Of a DNA stretch of 64,000 bases, positions 1 to 10,015 are shown piece by piece. The DNA is taken from assembly GCA_038373865.1 (NCBI GenBank), contig JAXGGA010003451.1, forward strand, positions 1 through 64,000, in the 5' to 3' direction. The position numbers and the translations under genes were made by a program. Within the stretch, counting starts at the first letter, position 1; every line of letters begins with the position of its first letter. Source of the DNA: Uloborus plumipes (taxonomy: Eukaryota > Arthropoda > Arachnida > Araneae > Uloboridae). The notes below the pieces were generated by a model. It made no database searches, had not been told where the DNA came from, and saw only the letters and a program-made list of their open reading frames with translations.

Positions 1-447
1 ATGAGCTAAAGGAAGTATTCCTGTCACTGGTGTTAATTTCTTTCCATTTTAGTTTTACCCCCACTGTTTAAGAAAAAACTAGTAGAAATGAATAAAAAGT
101 GCAACAAAAAGTGAAAAGTGCAACAAGAAACAATTTTTTGTTCGAAACATGAACAAAACGAAATAAGTACTTTAATTATTTGTTTTTTAAATTAATTTAG
201 AAATGGAGACATTAAGCTAAAACTGTTGTGTAACACTTAGTGTATTAAAAATATAGAATATATTATCATATTGTACGTACTTTTGAAATATGTGTAAACA
301 TTGTTTAACTTTTTTCATGAGCAAAAGAAGTATTCCTGTAACTGTTGTTAACTTCTTTCCATTTTAGTTTTCCCCACCAAAAAAAAAAATAGAAATGAAT
401 AACAAGTGCAACAAAAAGTGAAAATTGCAACATGAAACAATTTTCTG
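1..447. repeat. Direct duplication, offset 316 bp
   Basis: Bases 1-147 and 317-447 are clearly the same sequence: both start ATGAGC, run through GAAGTATTCCTGT, CTTTCCATTTTAGTTTT and GTGCAACAAAAAGTGAAAA, and end near GAAACAATTTT, with scattered substitutions and small indels. The first copy is cut by the window edge, so this could be two units of a longer tandem array or the repeated parts of one dispersed element. The 170 bp between them are AT-rich and without coding signal. Confidence 0.75.
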
Positions 448-1281
448 CAGAATCTTTTTTTTTCTTAAACGCAACCACTTTTTACAACTTGAAAAAAATG
501 CACTTAAAAGTACCACAAAAACTCCAAAGAATAATAAAAAAAGTAATAAATAATGAGGTCTTAACTCTGAACTTGCAGATAATGACAGTGATCGAGGCTA
601 GCACCTTCTAATTACGTTCCAATACCCCTCTCGCCCACACCACAGATAATCACTAGAAAAGATGTGTTACAGGCGATTAAAGGAGCACAGAGAAGATGGA
701 GAGGCGAAGATAGGAAAGGAAGAAACCAGGGTTAAAAAAAGAAAACCGTTTTCTGTAGTTTTTCAGCTGATTTTGGCAAATTCTGTGAAAGCGTCTTAAT
801 GGTTATGTGATCTCTGGCGAGATCTCGAGGAATAGGCTTGAACGTTGGCGTGTTTTGTCACAATATTCAGACGTTGTTTAAACGTTTGTCCTGAAAAAAA
901 ATTGAGGAGTTTATTGAAAAGTAAAGGTATTTTCTAAAATTTAATTTTGAAAAGTTTAAAAATTAGGTGTTTGGCTATGATTGGAAGAACAAAGAATATA
1001 CATTTAGGAATATACATTATTCCCATAGAATATACATTATTATTTTTTCAAATAATTTTTAATGTGCAATCAAAAGGAATATTTTTTACATTTCGAAAAT
1101 TTAAAAATGAATTGCTTTTAATGTGTTTAGAATAAAACAAGTATGGATACAAAAATAATATTTCACTGTTCCTTCAATTAAGTGTGGAAGAAAAAAAAGG
1201 CTCGACCTACATTCATGTCTTATGCACCATTTTATACTTGAATTCAGTTAACTTATTTTTGTTGATGGAGCAAATTAATTT
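448..1281. other. No gene recognised
   Basis: AT-rich DNA with only short random open frames. The stretch about 590-850 is less AT-rich and more complex than its surroundings; about 45 bp of it (608-653) resembles 36268-36303 and is reported as a finding. Confidence 0.5.
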
Positions 1282-1352
1282 TTAATCCGCCTCCCGTTTT
1301 TCATATACAAAAATTAGGCAATATTGATAGGCAACTATCCTAACCACTGACT
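1282..1352 (-). repeat. Possible tRNA-derived SINE fragment
   Basis: On the minus strand the sequence CAGTGGTTAGGATA (1336-1349) looks like a tRNA A box (RNA polymerase III internal promoter), followed by a plausible anticodon arm. No convincing B box follows, so this is either a decayed SINE head or chance. A small open frame over the same bases is not a gene in my judgement. Confidence 0.25.
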
Positions 1353-1654
1353 GCCGATAAATATTTTGGGAAAAATGTTTTAAAGAGCTATGAAAAACAT
1401 TTTTTTCTGTACTCCTTACCACATTTGCTTCGATTTTACACTTACTCCAAAACCACACTGCGGGAATTAGAGTAAGTCTACCGAGGGAGACATTATCTTC
1501 AGAAATGAAAATTTGAGACATCCGAAGAAACGCGTTTTGAATCCGATACTAATAAAGCCAAAACCCACGAGCACCAGAACCCACGTTATTTTATAAACGT
1601 CCAAAACTTTCTACGTAAGCACAACACAGCAGGTAAGAACGGTTTTGCTATTAG

Positions 1655-2181
1655 TTAACCCATTTATGCCCAAGTTTTTTTTTAACAATTTTTTTCAATA
1701 TTTATCTGCTTAAAACTCTTACTTGGAATGGTTTACATACATTTTAGGCATAAAATAGTTCGCCGTTACCATATTTATTAAATTATTTAACGTCCTGTTT
1801 ATGGGATATTTAGCAGATATGTGAGCAAAATACGACCTTAGTTGACTTTACTTTTGCAAAGTAACATTACAGAAGGCATCTCTGATCAATTTTAAACAAA
1901 TTATTTTAAACTAATTTAATTTTATGAAAAATAAGTTCGCAAAAAACATTTACTTTCTGTGGCTACCCATGCTGGATCGTTGCTTGACTGATTTGTCTGA
2001 AAATAGCTGTCAATAAATAAACTCTGATGTCCAACTAGTGGTTGTATCTGGTTTTCTCAAGAAGAAGGACTATTTAACTTGTGAAAAACAGCTTTTGTAA
2101 AATGATTTTCTCATTACAGGTTTTTACATGCAGTAACTAACAAGCGTCCCGTTTTTAGGCTACTGGGCATTAACGGGTTAA
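1655..2181. mobile_element. piggyBac-like MITE, copy 1 (TTAA ends)
   Basis: The element starts TTAACCCATTTATGCC and ends in an inverted GGGCATTAACGGGTTAA. TTAA at both borders with inner CCC/GGG is the signature of piggyBac-type insertion. It has no transposase frame, so it must be mobilised in trans. It is about 85-90 percent identical by eye to copies at 3589-4133 and 52957-53315; all three share internal landmarks such as CTGGATCGTTGCTTGA and AACTAACAAGCGTCCCG. The superfamily call rests on termini and target site only. Confidence 0.8.
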
Positions 2182-3588
2182 GTTGAGTAGCGCGAACTTA
2201 GGCAGGAAACAGGTAGCGAAGGGGAGTCAAAAACTGCACATCATAGAGTCATTCCATGTCAAGTGACCTCTTCGTCTCCACCCGTCCATCTTCGATTTGA
2301 ACGAAATTTTATACAGTGAAAACAGACACACGAAATTTTATTATAATCTGTCCAACTGGTGGTGTGGTAAAGGAGCAGTTGCGATTACTGAAATTTTTAG
2401 GGGGTGTTTTTGGAGGGTATTTTTCGCTTTCGGGCTGCTCACGTCCTTGGGGAATCTTTGTATTTTTTTGGGGGGAGAGTGCCATTGCTCTTAGGGGATA
2501 ATAAAAAAGACGCACTAAGATACTTAGCGAGACATTCATGGATAATTAACAAGACAGATTAAGATACTTAGACCAGAAGCCAAGCAGACACAAGCGTACA
2601 CCCCCAGTGGTATTGATTCACTTAGAGGACTTAGTGACCACGTGCATTTTTTACGTCCTACAATCACCATTAATGAAGATGGTGGATCTTTGATCGTCTA
2701 AATGAGCGATATACTGCGATAACTAACAAAACACGCCAAAAAACTTAACGTGACATTTTAAGAAACATTAAAAAACAGCGTAAGGTACAGAGCAACACAC
2801 ACTTTTGAAAAAAACATTTTTCCCCCAAGCAAAACTACTTCTAGATTGAAGAATAAGCACATTGAAAATTAGTCCCAAGAGAACACAAAAGCTTTATTGT
2901 ATGTTTAAGAGAGTACCCAATAAAATATTTAGTTGCTGCATTCTCAGTAGATCAAGTTGAACAACCCTCAAGCCTAATTGTGATTTGACCCTATTTTACT
3001 GTTCTTTCTATTATTTATACATTTTAGTAGTAGTGTTAATGTACTGCTCCTAAATTTCAGGAAAAAATAAAAAGTTACAAACATCTATAAAAAAAATATC
3101 CGAAAGACAATTTTTAACTTTTTTCCCTTAATCATTTCATGCACGATAATTAAAAGTGGTAAAAAATAATGCTTCAACGTTTTGAAAGATAATGAAACGT
3201 TCTGTGAGAAACAATGTAGCTAAATCATTATAATTGAAGAACACAGTGTACACACTTTTTCTTACGTGAGAAGTGTTTCTTTGGTATTAAACCAAGGTCA
3301 GCAAGGTGGAAGAATAAGAATCGTAGAAATAATTCCTTTATTTTCTCTTTCTCTTAAGTAATTCTTTTTTTAACGCATGAAGAAACATAAGCAATCAAAA
3401 AGATTTGAAAAGGTGGAAAAGAAGGAATGTTTTTTGCAGCAAAGAGAATAAAATAGCTTAGCTACGCAACGAAGAGGTTCTTTGAAAAGCAGTTGAGATA
3501 AAAAGTTACCATAAGTGATTTGCAAAATAACAAATGATTATGGATAAGTAATCGTTAAAAACTGGCTTGTTTTAGATGGGTGCTTCTT
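2182..3588. other. No gene recognised
   Basis: Around 2247 there is GAGTCATTCCATGTCAAGTG, which shares CATTCCATG with the terminus of the element at 28894 and may be one end of a decayed transposon; I could not find a matching opposite end. The rest is AT-rich with short chance frames. Confidence 0.4.
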
Positions 3589-4133
3589 TTAACCCATTTA
3601 TGCTCAAGTTTTTTTTAGCAATTTTTTTCAAATTTTATCTGCTTAAAACTCTGACTTGGGATGGTTTACATACATTTCAGGCTCAAAATAGTTCGCCGTT
3701 GCCATATTTATTAAGTTATTTAACGTCCTGTTTATGGGATATTTTGCAGATATGTGAGCAAAATGCGACCTTACTTGACTTTACTTGTGCAAAGTAACAT
3801 CACAGAAGGCATCTCTGATCAATTTTAAGCAATAATAATATTGAAAATAGTCTTAATTTTATGCAAAAAATAAGTTCAGAAAAATAAAAAAAAAAAACTT
3901 ACTTTCTGTGACTGCCCATGCTGGATCGTTGCTTGACTGATTTGTCTAAAAAATAGCTGTCAATAAATAAACTCTGATGCCCAAATAGTGGCTCTAACTG
4001 GTTTGCTCAAGAAGAAGGACTATTTAACTTGTTAAAAACAGTTTCAGAGTAAAATGATACACCCATTACAGGTTTTTGTATGCAGTAACTAACAAGCGTC
4101 CCGTTTTTTGGCTACTGGGTATAAATGGGTTAA
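3589..4133. mobile_element. piggyBac-like MITE, copy 2 (TTAA ends)
   Basis: Second full copy of the family described at 1655-2181: it begins TTAACCCATTTATGCTC and ends ATAAATGGGTTAA. Same orientation as copy 1, collinear across its whole length with small indels (for example a longer A tract near 3885). No coding capacity for a transposase. Confidence 0.8.
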
Positions 4134-4318
4134 ATATGGAGTAGATGCAATTTGAATTATCTTAATTACTTGCTGCATTAATTCATTTTGCTTTTCAAAC
4201 TGATCATGATAGTGTTTTTAATGAAGAATCATGATTTTGCACACGAATAATATTAATAACGTAAAATCAATTTTTGTTAAGTCTTGAACAAAAAAGTAAA
4301 AACTGCGCTGGTCACATG

Positions 4319-4790
4319 CTCTGCAAAAAACGAACTGTTTTTTTTTACAGTACATTACTGGCAGCTGATTTTCAAATTTAAAACTGTAAAGTGCACAGTA
4401 ATAAACTGTAAAACTATCAATTTTACAGTTTCTTACTGTAAAGTTGGCAATTTTGCAGTTTATTGCCGTAAAATTTAGCTGTGTAATACTGTGAAAAAAA
4501 CAGTATTGTAAAATGCACACTAATAAACAGTAAAATTAGCAATTTTTACAGTGCATTGCTATAAAATTAGCTGTATTATAGAGTAAAAACAACAGTATAA
4601 TACTGGCAGCAGAATTTCCAATTTAAAACAGTAAAATGCACGGTAACAAACTGTTACATTAGCAATTTTAGTTTATTACTGTAAAATTGTCAATTTTATA
4701 GTTTAGAACTGTAACAGTAGCAATATTACAGTTTATTACTATAAAGTTAGCTATATTATACTGTAAAAACAACATTCATTTTCTACAGTG
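4319..4790. mobile_element. TTTACAG palindromic foldback element, copy 1
   Basis: One of five copies of a family whose ends read CACTGCAAAAAATGAAC and the inverse of CACTGTAAAAAATGAATG. The interior is built from repeated, inverted units of about 27 bp of the kind ACTGTAAAATTAGCAATTTTACAG, so the whole element can fold on itself many times. A sequence like the element's own terminus (TAAAAACAACAGTATAATACTGGCAGC) recurs internally near 4585-4610, as if two units had fused sharing one end. No transposase frame; superfamily unknown. Confidence 0.75.
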
Positions 4791-6008
4791 TATACTAAAT
4801 TGATATGAGTTTTTGTTGATTCAAAAACAAAAATCGACAAGTTATATTGAAATGCTGCCGATTATATAAATCAATTGCGTGTAAACTATGGTCAACAATA
4901 AAATATTTATTTACCATAAAATATGGAGAAATAAATTATACATTTTTAAAATACGGCCTATTATTAGGTTTGATGTCGCTATTTTACAGTAAACATGCGA
5001 AAACTTTCAGGTCAGAGTATTTTGCCAGATAAATATATGCATTTTACGATATTTTAACGCATCAAAATTTCTTATACAGTTCAAAAATGCTGTATATGTT
5101 TCTAGTCCTCGAAAAAACATGGTTTAGCAATTTGCTTTGATATCCCATTACAGTAACTTCTCCACTGATTTATTTTGAGCTTCGGAAATATCTTCAGTAA
5201 GAATAATAATAAAAAAATCTTGAAAATCGCACATGGAAATGCCAGAAACTCTCTTTGCGAATTAGATATATCTTTCAAGTAAATGCATGCATTTTGAAGA
5301 AGTCCGGAAAAGTACATAAATATTTCTGTTTATTTTGAATAAACTGGTAACGAAAGAAATGTTTTCGTTGTATTTTTATCTCACAGATGCTTCCTCTAAT
5401 CTTCTTCCTCCTCTTAAAAGAATGATGAAATATCCCTTTTCTCAAGGTATCTTTTTAGTTTAAATAAAATAAACACACTTTTTAATAGAAAGTACAAGTT
5501 TCTCATTATACAGAGAAGGGATGCTAAACTACGGAAGCAACATTATGTTACTGATAGCCATTGAAGGGTATTTTCTAAAAATTGTTAAAAAAAATTATAG
5601 AAGAAAAAAATAACTACCGTGGTGCTTTTAGCAAAAAGGAGTTTTGAAAGGCAGTGACTGAATTTAATTACAAGTTTTCAAATTTACAGCTGAATTAAAA
5701 CATGTATGTCTGTGAAACCTTTGATATTCCTTTGATCTTTCAGATTAGCATGATGACGAGAATAAGTCTAGCTTTTTGTTTTATAAATTAATTTGTAGAA
5801 ATTAATTTTAGTCGTCATGGGTACAAATCCACTGCCGTCTACGTTCATTAATTTTTTTCCAAGGTTTACCTCAAGCAGATTTTGCATCAAAAGAAAAAAT
5901 AAAATGAAACTTTTTTTGCGTAAAATACCGGTTTTTTTTCTCCAGGAACATGAACTTAAGCATAAAAATTTCACCGAAATACAAAATTTTCAAATCACTA
6001 ATAATCAT
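4791..6008. other. No gene recognised
   Basis: AT-rich, only short frames below 75 codons on both strands, none resembling a known protein. I see no paired inverted ends in it. Confidence 0.5.
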
Positions 6009-6558
6009 TTAACCCATTAATGCCTGACATTTTTTCCCAAAGATATTTTGTATACTGGTTACAAACAGTGTTTAATGGACAGGAAAAATAATTTTAAAAA
6101 AATGTTATGTAAAAAATAATTTTTTTATTAAGGAAAGAAAAATCGTCCCTTAAAAGTTACGATAGACCCCAGAGGGTACATACTTTTTTTACTAAAAATT
6201 AACGATACTAACGATACTTAAACGATTTACTAAAAATTAACGATATAATATGTAAAAAGACATTTTATAAGAAGAAATAAAAGCAGCAATTAACATAAAC
6301 TGGGAAGCAGGGAATCACTTTGAAAACTCAGCTTTTTTTCTTGAGATTGTGAACGATGTGATTTTTGATAAAGATCATATTAAAACTGCTACAGAACACA
6401 CTTTACAATGGTTATGTGGTGCAATCTGTTAATAACAAATTGAAATAATACCAAGGTACTAATTGAACACTATTATTTGGTTGAAATGTTCATTTGAGAC
6501 ACATTCAGCCCTTTTTTGGACCGTCCGTAAAAAGGGATGCTAGGCATTAATTGGTTAA
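6009..6558. mobile_element. Second TTAA element family (piggyBac-like)
   Basis: TTAACCCATTAATGCCTGAC at the left is matched in inverse by GGCATTAATTGGTTAA at the right, both bordered by TTAA. The interior differs completely from the 1655/3589/52957 family although the outermost 16 bp differ from it by one base. This suggests two non-autonomous families served by the same transposase. No coding sequence inside. Confidence 0.7.
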
Positions 6559-6616
6559 GATTGAAAACAATCAAAAATCCTATAACGGTGTACGCTGCAA
6601 CACTGCATAATCTTCA

Positions 6617-7150
6617 TACAAGGGTTGTTTTTTTTAATCTCAAACAGGCTATAAAAAATAACGAATAAAGATAAAAAAAAATATTTTATCATCAAAAGCA
6701 ATGTACAATGTTGGTTTCTTTTCTGCATAATCACCTTAGCGATTGAAGCATTTGTTGTATCTGTGAAATAGCTTTATAATACCCTCCTCGTTAAACTTTG
6801 CCGCCAATGACTGAAAGTGAGTTGTGACGGTGTCTTTGAGTTCCACGCCACTTTGGAAGCATGATGCCTTTCCAACCCCCAAGCAGGAGTCTCCAAGTCC
6901 CTGCTTCAGTTCAAGGAACAGATAGAGGTCACTTGGTGCTCGATCGGGATTAAATAGTGGGTGTTCAAAATTGTGTCATTGAAATATCTGAAGGAGCCTT
7001 TGGGTAAATCGAACGCTATGAAAACTGGCATCGCCATGGATCAGAACAATTCCAGAAGTAAACACGGCTCTTCGTTTGTTTTGAATAGCTCTCTGTAAGT
7101 ACCACAAGATTTCACAATTAAAATCTGCAGCAATTTGCAAATACTTCGCA
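6617..7150 (-). pseudogene. Decayed mariner transposase fragment
   Basis: Read on the minus strand, 7150 to about 6740 encodes the C-terminal half of a mariner transposase: LIHGDASFHS is the worn catalytic region around the second acidic residue, NPDRAPSDLYLF corresponds to the third-acid motif of mariner (DD34D type), and FHRYNKCFN followed by GDYAEK is the family C-terminus. At least two in-frame stops interrupt it. Outside it, TACAAGGGTTGTTTTTT near 6617 resembles a mariner terminal repeat. The N-terminal half is missing because the sequence is joined to a Tc1 fragment at about 7145-7160. Old and inactive. Confidence 0.7.
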
Positions 7151-7767
7151 ATTCGCACTTGGCGGGAGAATCAATAGTGACAGCAGAATGGCAAACCGTA
7201 GTCTTCTCAGATGAATCCCGCTTCTGTTTGTCCAGCGATAGTCATCGCATACGTGTGTGGCGTCGACGTGGAGAAAGATCGAATCCGGCAGTAACTGTGG
7301 AACGCCCCACAGCGGGACAACGTGGCATAATGGTTTGGGGCGCTATTGCATACAATTCCGTATCACCTCTAGTTCGTATTCGGGGCACTATGACGGCCCA
7401 GCGATATGTAGATAATGTACTGCGGCCGGTGGCAATCCCCTACCTTCAGGGTCTGCCAAATGCAATTTTTCAACAGGATAACGCCCGGCCTCATAGTGCT
7501 CGAATCAGCCAACATGCTCTACGAGGTGTACAGATGCTTTCCTGGCCACCATACTCTCCTGACTTGTCACCAATCGAACATGTGTGGGACATGACTGGAC
7601 GCCGTTTGCAGAACCTGCCACTGCCTCGTTCAGAGGACGAACTGTGGCAAATGGTTGAAAGGGAATGGAGTGCCATCCCTCAGGACACCATCCGCAGGCT
7701 TATTGACTCCATGCCTAGACGTGTTTCTTCGTGCATCGCTGTCCGCGGTGGTCCTACTTCTTACTGA
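7135..7767 (+). pseudogene. 5'-truncated Tc1-like transposase
   Basis: An open frame of 210 codons that begins without an ATG and contains only the catalytic half of a Tc1/mariner transposase. The three acids are visible: D26 in VVFSDESRF, D115 in IFQQDNARPH, and E148 in SPIEHVWD; the C-terminus MPRRV...RGGPTSY is typical. The DNA-binding N-terminus (two helix-turn-helix units, about 140 residues) is gone. Between the second D and the E there are 32 residues rather than the canonical 34. An AATAAA lies at 7810-7815 and a right terminus ending GTCGAGCAGTG at 7912 with TA beside it. The open frame suggests fairly recent decay. Confidence 0.85.
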
Positions 7768-7912
7768 GCCGACGCCGTCCTCGCTCTAAATTTTGCTTAT
7801 TTATTTTGAAATAAATACCACTTATTGTTCCATGCTGTCTCTGTCTTCTTACCAAATTTCATCAATTTCTGACCACTCCTTCTTGGTGTTGCATTTTCAA
7901 TGTCGAGCAGTG
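7145..7912 (+). mobile_element. Right part of a Tc1-like element
   Basis: The segment from the mariner junction to the right terminus (…TTCTTGGTGTTGCATTTTC…CAGTG then TA at 7913-7914). The terminal repeat is related to that of the second Tc1 element at 10016-11435, which has GTTGCAATTTTC at the same place. The left terminal repeat is absent. The right end abuts the foldback at 7913, as if it had inserted at a TA in that element's arm. Confidence 0.7.
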
Positions 7913-8318
7913 TATATGAATATTGTATTGTTTTCATAGTTCACTTTATATTATGTTTATATCTGCACTCAGAACATTGGAAATGCAATTTTCACTGTTG
8001 CGGACTCTACATTGAATTTTTCTTTAAATTAGGCTAAAACCGATTTTTAAGCCAAAACTGGTACTTGAGAGAGATAAAGTAAAGAGTCACCTCTAATATA
8101 GCTAACAATTTTAATCAAAAAGTGCGTTCTATAAAAAATTATGGATTGTGAAAATGATGACTGTAGAGTCCGTAACAATAATCGGAATAAAAGTTTAGTT
8201 TTTAAAGAAAAATTTAATGTAGAGTCCGTAACAGTGAAAATTGCATTTTCAATGTTCTGAGTGCACTTACAAACATAATATAAAGTGAACTATGAAAACA
8301 ATATAATATTCATATACT
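7913..8318. mobile_element. Foldback element with about 118-bp arms
   Basis: The left arm (7913-8032) and right arm (8201-8318) are inverted copies with only about seven mismatches; both contain TTTTCATAGTTCACTTTATA and GACTCTACATT in opposite orientation. A third short copy of the inner motif GTAGAGTCCGTAAC lies at 8163-8176. No coding content. The left extremity is interrupted by the Tc1 terminus. Confidence 0.8.
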
Positions 8319-8586
8319 TTAGGATGTACTTTTTCAATATATATAAAAATTTTAAAATTTTAAAAAGTTTTGTTAAGGACACCCCTATGTCAAAAATACC
8401 GTGAAATGCCCCTATTACAACATCCTAATTACCATTCATTTTTAGTGAATATGCCTCGTATTGTCATCTAATCCAGAAAGTCACCAATTATAATATGACG
8501 GATGGACATTTCTTATACATTTCCATTCCACTTCATTTGTAGATGTAGGAATCCAGGCGAGTAGGATCCTATATCGCAAATTCGTC

Positions 8587-8963
8587 CACCGTAAAATATA
8601 GATGTTGTTTTTATCATATAATATAGCTAATTTTACAGTAATAAACTGCAAAACTGCTAATTTTACAGTAGTAAACTACAAAATTGCTAGTTTACAGTAA
8701 TGAACTAAAATTACTGTTTTCACAGTTTATTACAGTGCATTTTAGTTTTAAGCTGAAACCTCTGCTGCCAGTATCGTACTGTTATTGTTACAGTATAATG
8801 CAGCGAATTTTACTGTAATAAACTGTAAAATTTCTAGTTTTACATTAATCAACTGTAAATAGCTAGTTTTACAATTTATTACTGTGCTTTTACAGTTTTA
8901 AAGTGGAACCTCTGCTGCCAGTATTATACTGTAAAAACAACAGTTTTTTTTTTTTTTGCAGTG
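8587..8963. mobile_element. TTTACAG foldback element, copy 2 (inverted)
   Basis: Member of the family at 4319, in reverse orientation: it ends TGCAGTG next to TA at 8964-8965 and contains CTCTGCTGCCAGTAT twice (near 8760 and 8910), consistent with two fused units. Interior of alternating TTTACAGT/ACTGTAAA palindromes. The left terminus is more diverged. Confidence 0.7.
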
Positions 8964-8965
8964 TA

Positions 8966-9162
8966 ATTGAACCAAAATTGGATTTTTAGACGTCTTAATC
9001 CAAATCAATGCTAAGGGCGGGATGCTGTTCGCTTTTAGCATGTTATAGGATCGTAGATACGTGACAATTATCTTTTTCAATCCTAAGTGACAAAACCCAT
9101 ACCAAGAACGAACCGGCGTTCCTCGCGCTTCTAGCGAACGCTCTAACCACCACGTCACTGCA
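8966..9162 (-). repeat. tRNA-derived SINE
   Basis: Minus strand: A-box-like GTGGTTAGAGCG (RC at 9139-9158 region) followed by B-box-like GCCGGTTCGTTC (RC at 9101-9117) at tRNA-like spacing, then a non-tRNA body. An 86-codon frame over it is a by-product. It directly abuts the TTTACAG element at 8963. Confidence 0.6.
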
Positions 9163-9264
9163 TTTTATTTTTCTGGCATCGTACACGATTCTCATTTGTT
9201 TGTTTCCTTATAAAAGAAGAATCCTTGCAGGATACTTTAAAACTTTTCTTTGATTTAGAAGGAT

Positions 9265-9480
9265 ATGGACACTCAAGAAAACCACAGTACTGTTAACTTG
9301 GGATCAAATGCGGCTAAAGTCTTGGGAATTGCATGGGATCCCGAAAAAGATTCCCTTTTTATGCAAGTTAAAAGTCTAGTTGAATTTTTGTCCTCAGCTA
9401 AGAACACCAAAAGAGTTGTGTTACAATCGTTGGGATTTTTTGTTTTTCAATTTAAGGTTATCCTGCAACAGGAGATGTAG
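9265..9480 (+). pseudogene. BEL/Pao retrotransposon pol scrap
   Basis: The 71-codon frame contains KVLGIAWDPEKD and, about 35 residues on, NTKRVVLQSLG, the order and spacing seen in BEL/Pao pol between the reverse transcriptase palm and the RNase H region. After that motif the frame leaves the expected sequence and stops, so a frameshift near 9435 is likely. No LTRs are recognisable nearby. The assignment is from motif memory; the fragment is short. Confidence 0.55.
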
Positions 9481-10015
9481 AAAATATTTGGCGATTGATA
9501 AATTGCGTGCCGGGAAAATAACGACTTTAATATAATCGGGACTTTTAGACGCACGCGTCACTTGACAAAACTTTTATTCGCAATGTAGACCTGGCAGAGC
9601 CAGACCACGCAGCTTCTATGCAATAAAGGTGTTAATGTGATTAAAAAAACAATTTTCAGACAATGGGTCAATTTGATGTACTTTCCATTCGTGAAAGCAG
9701 TGCCTGGCACTGGCGAAGAGTTTCACTTAAAAAGGGTAGATGGGTTGTGCCTTTCCGAAGTTTTAAATTTAAAACTTGCATTTGCTACACCCTTTTTACA
9801 TATTCAACTGAACTATGTATTTGAAATTACATCGTTCTAAGTTGTTTGATACGGCTCAAAATGCTTTTTATTATTCTTCCCCTTACTGTTATTTTACCTA
9901 ACACCCCTATTTTAGTAAGATCAGAGAAGGCCTGACGTAAATGCGCGAGAGGTTTTACCTAAGAATATTAGACAGTATAATTCTCAGATATAGGTGAATT
10001 AAAATACAATCTTTA
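9481..10015. other. No gene recognised
   Basis: A 67-codon frame at 9637-9840 has no features I recognise. The stretch may contain more decayed retrotransposon sequence following the BEL/Pao scrap, but nothing diagnostic is visible. Confidence 0.4.

Noticed and set aside
4218..4520. 100-codon minus-strand frame
   Set aside because: Encoded by the repeated ACTGTAAAATT units of a foldback element.
9637..9840. 67-codon plus-strand frame after the BEL/Pao scrap
   Set aside because: No recognisable retrotransposon motif; length is within chance for this composition.
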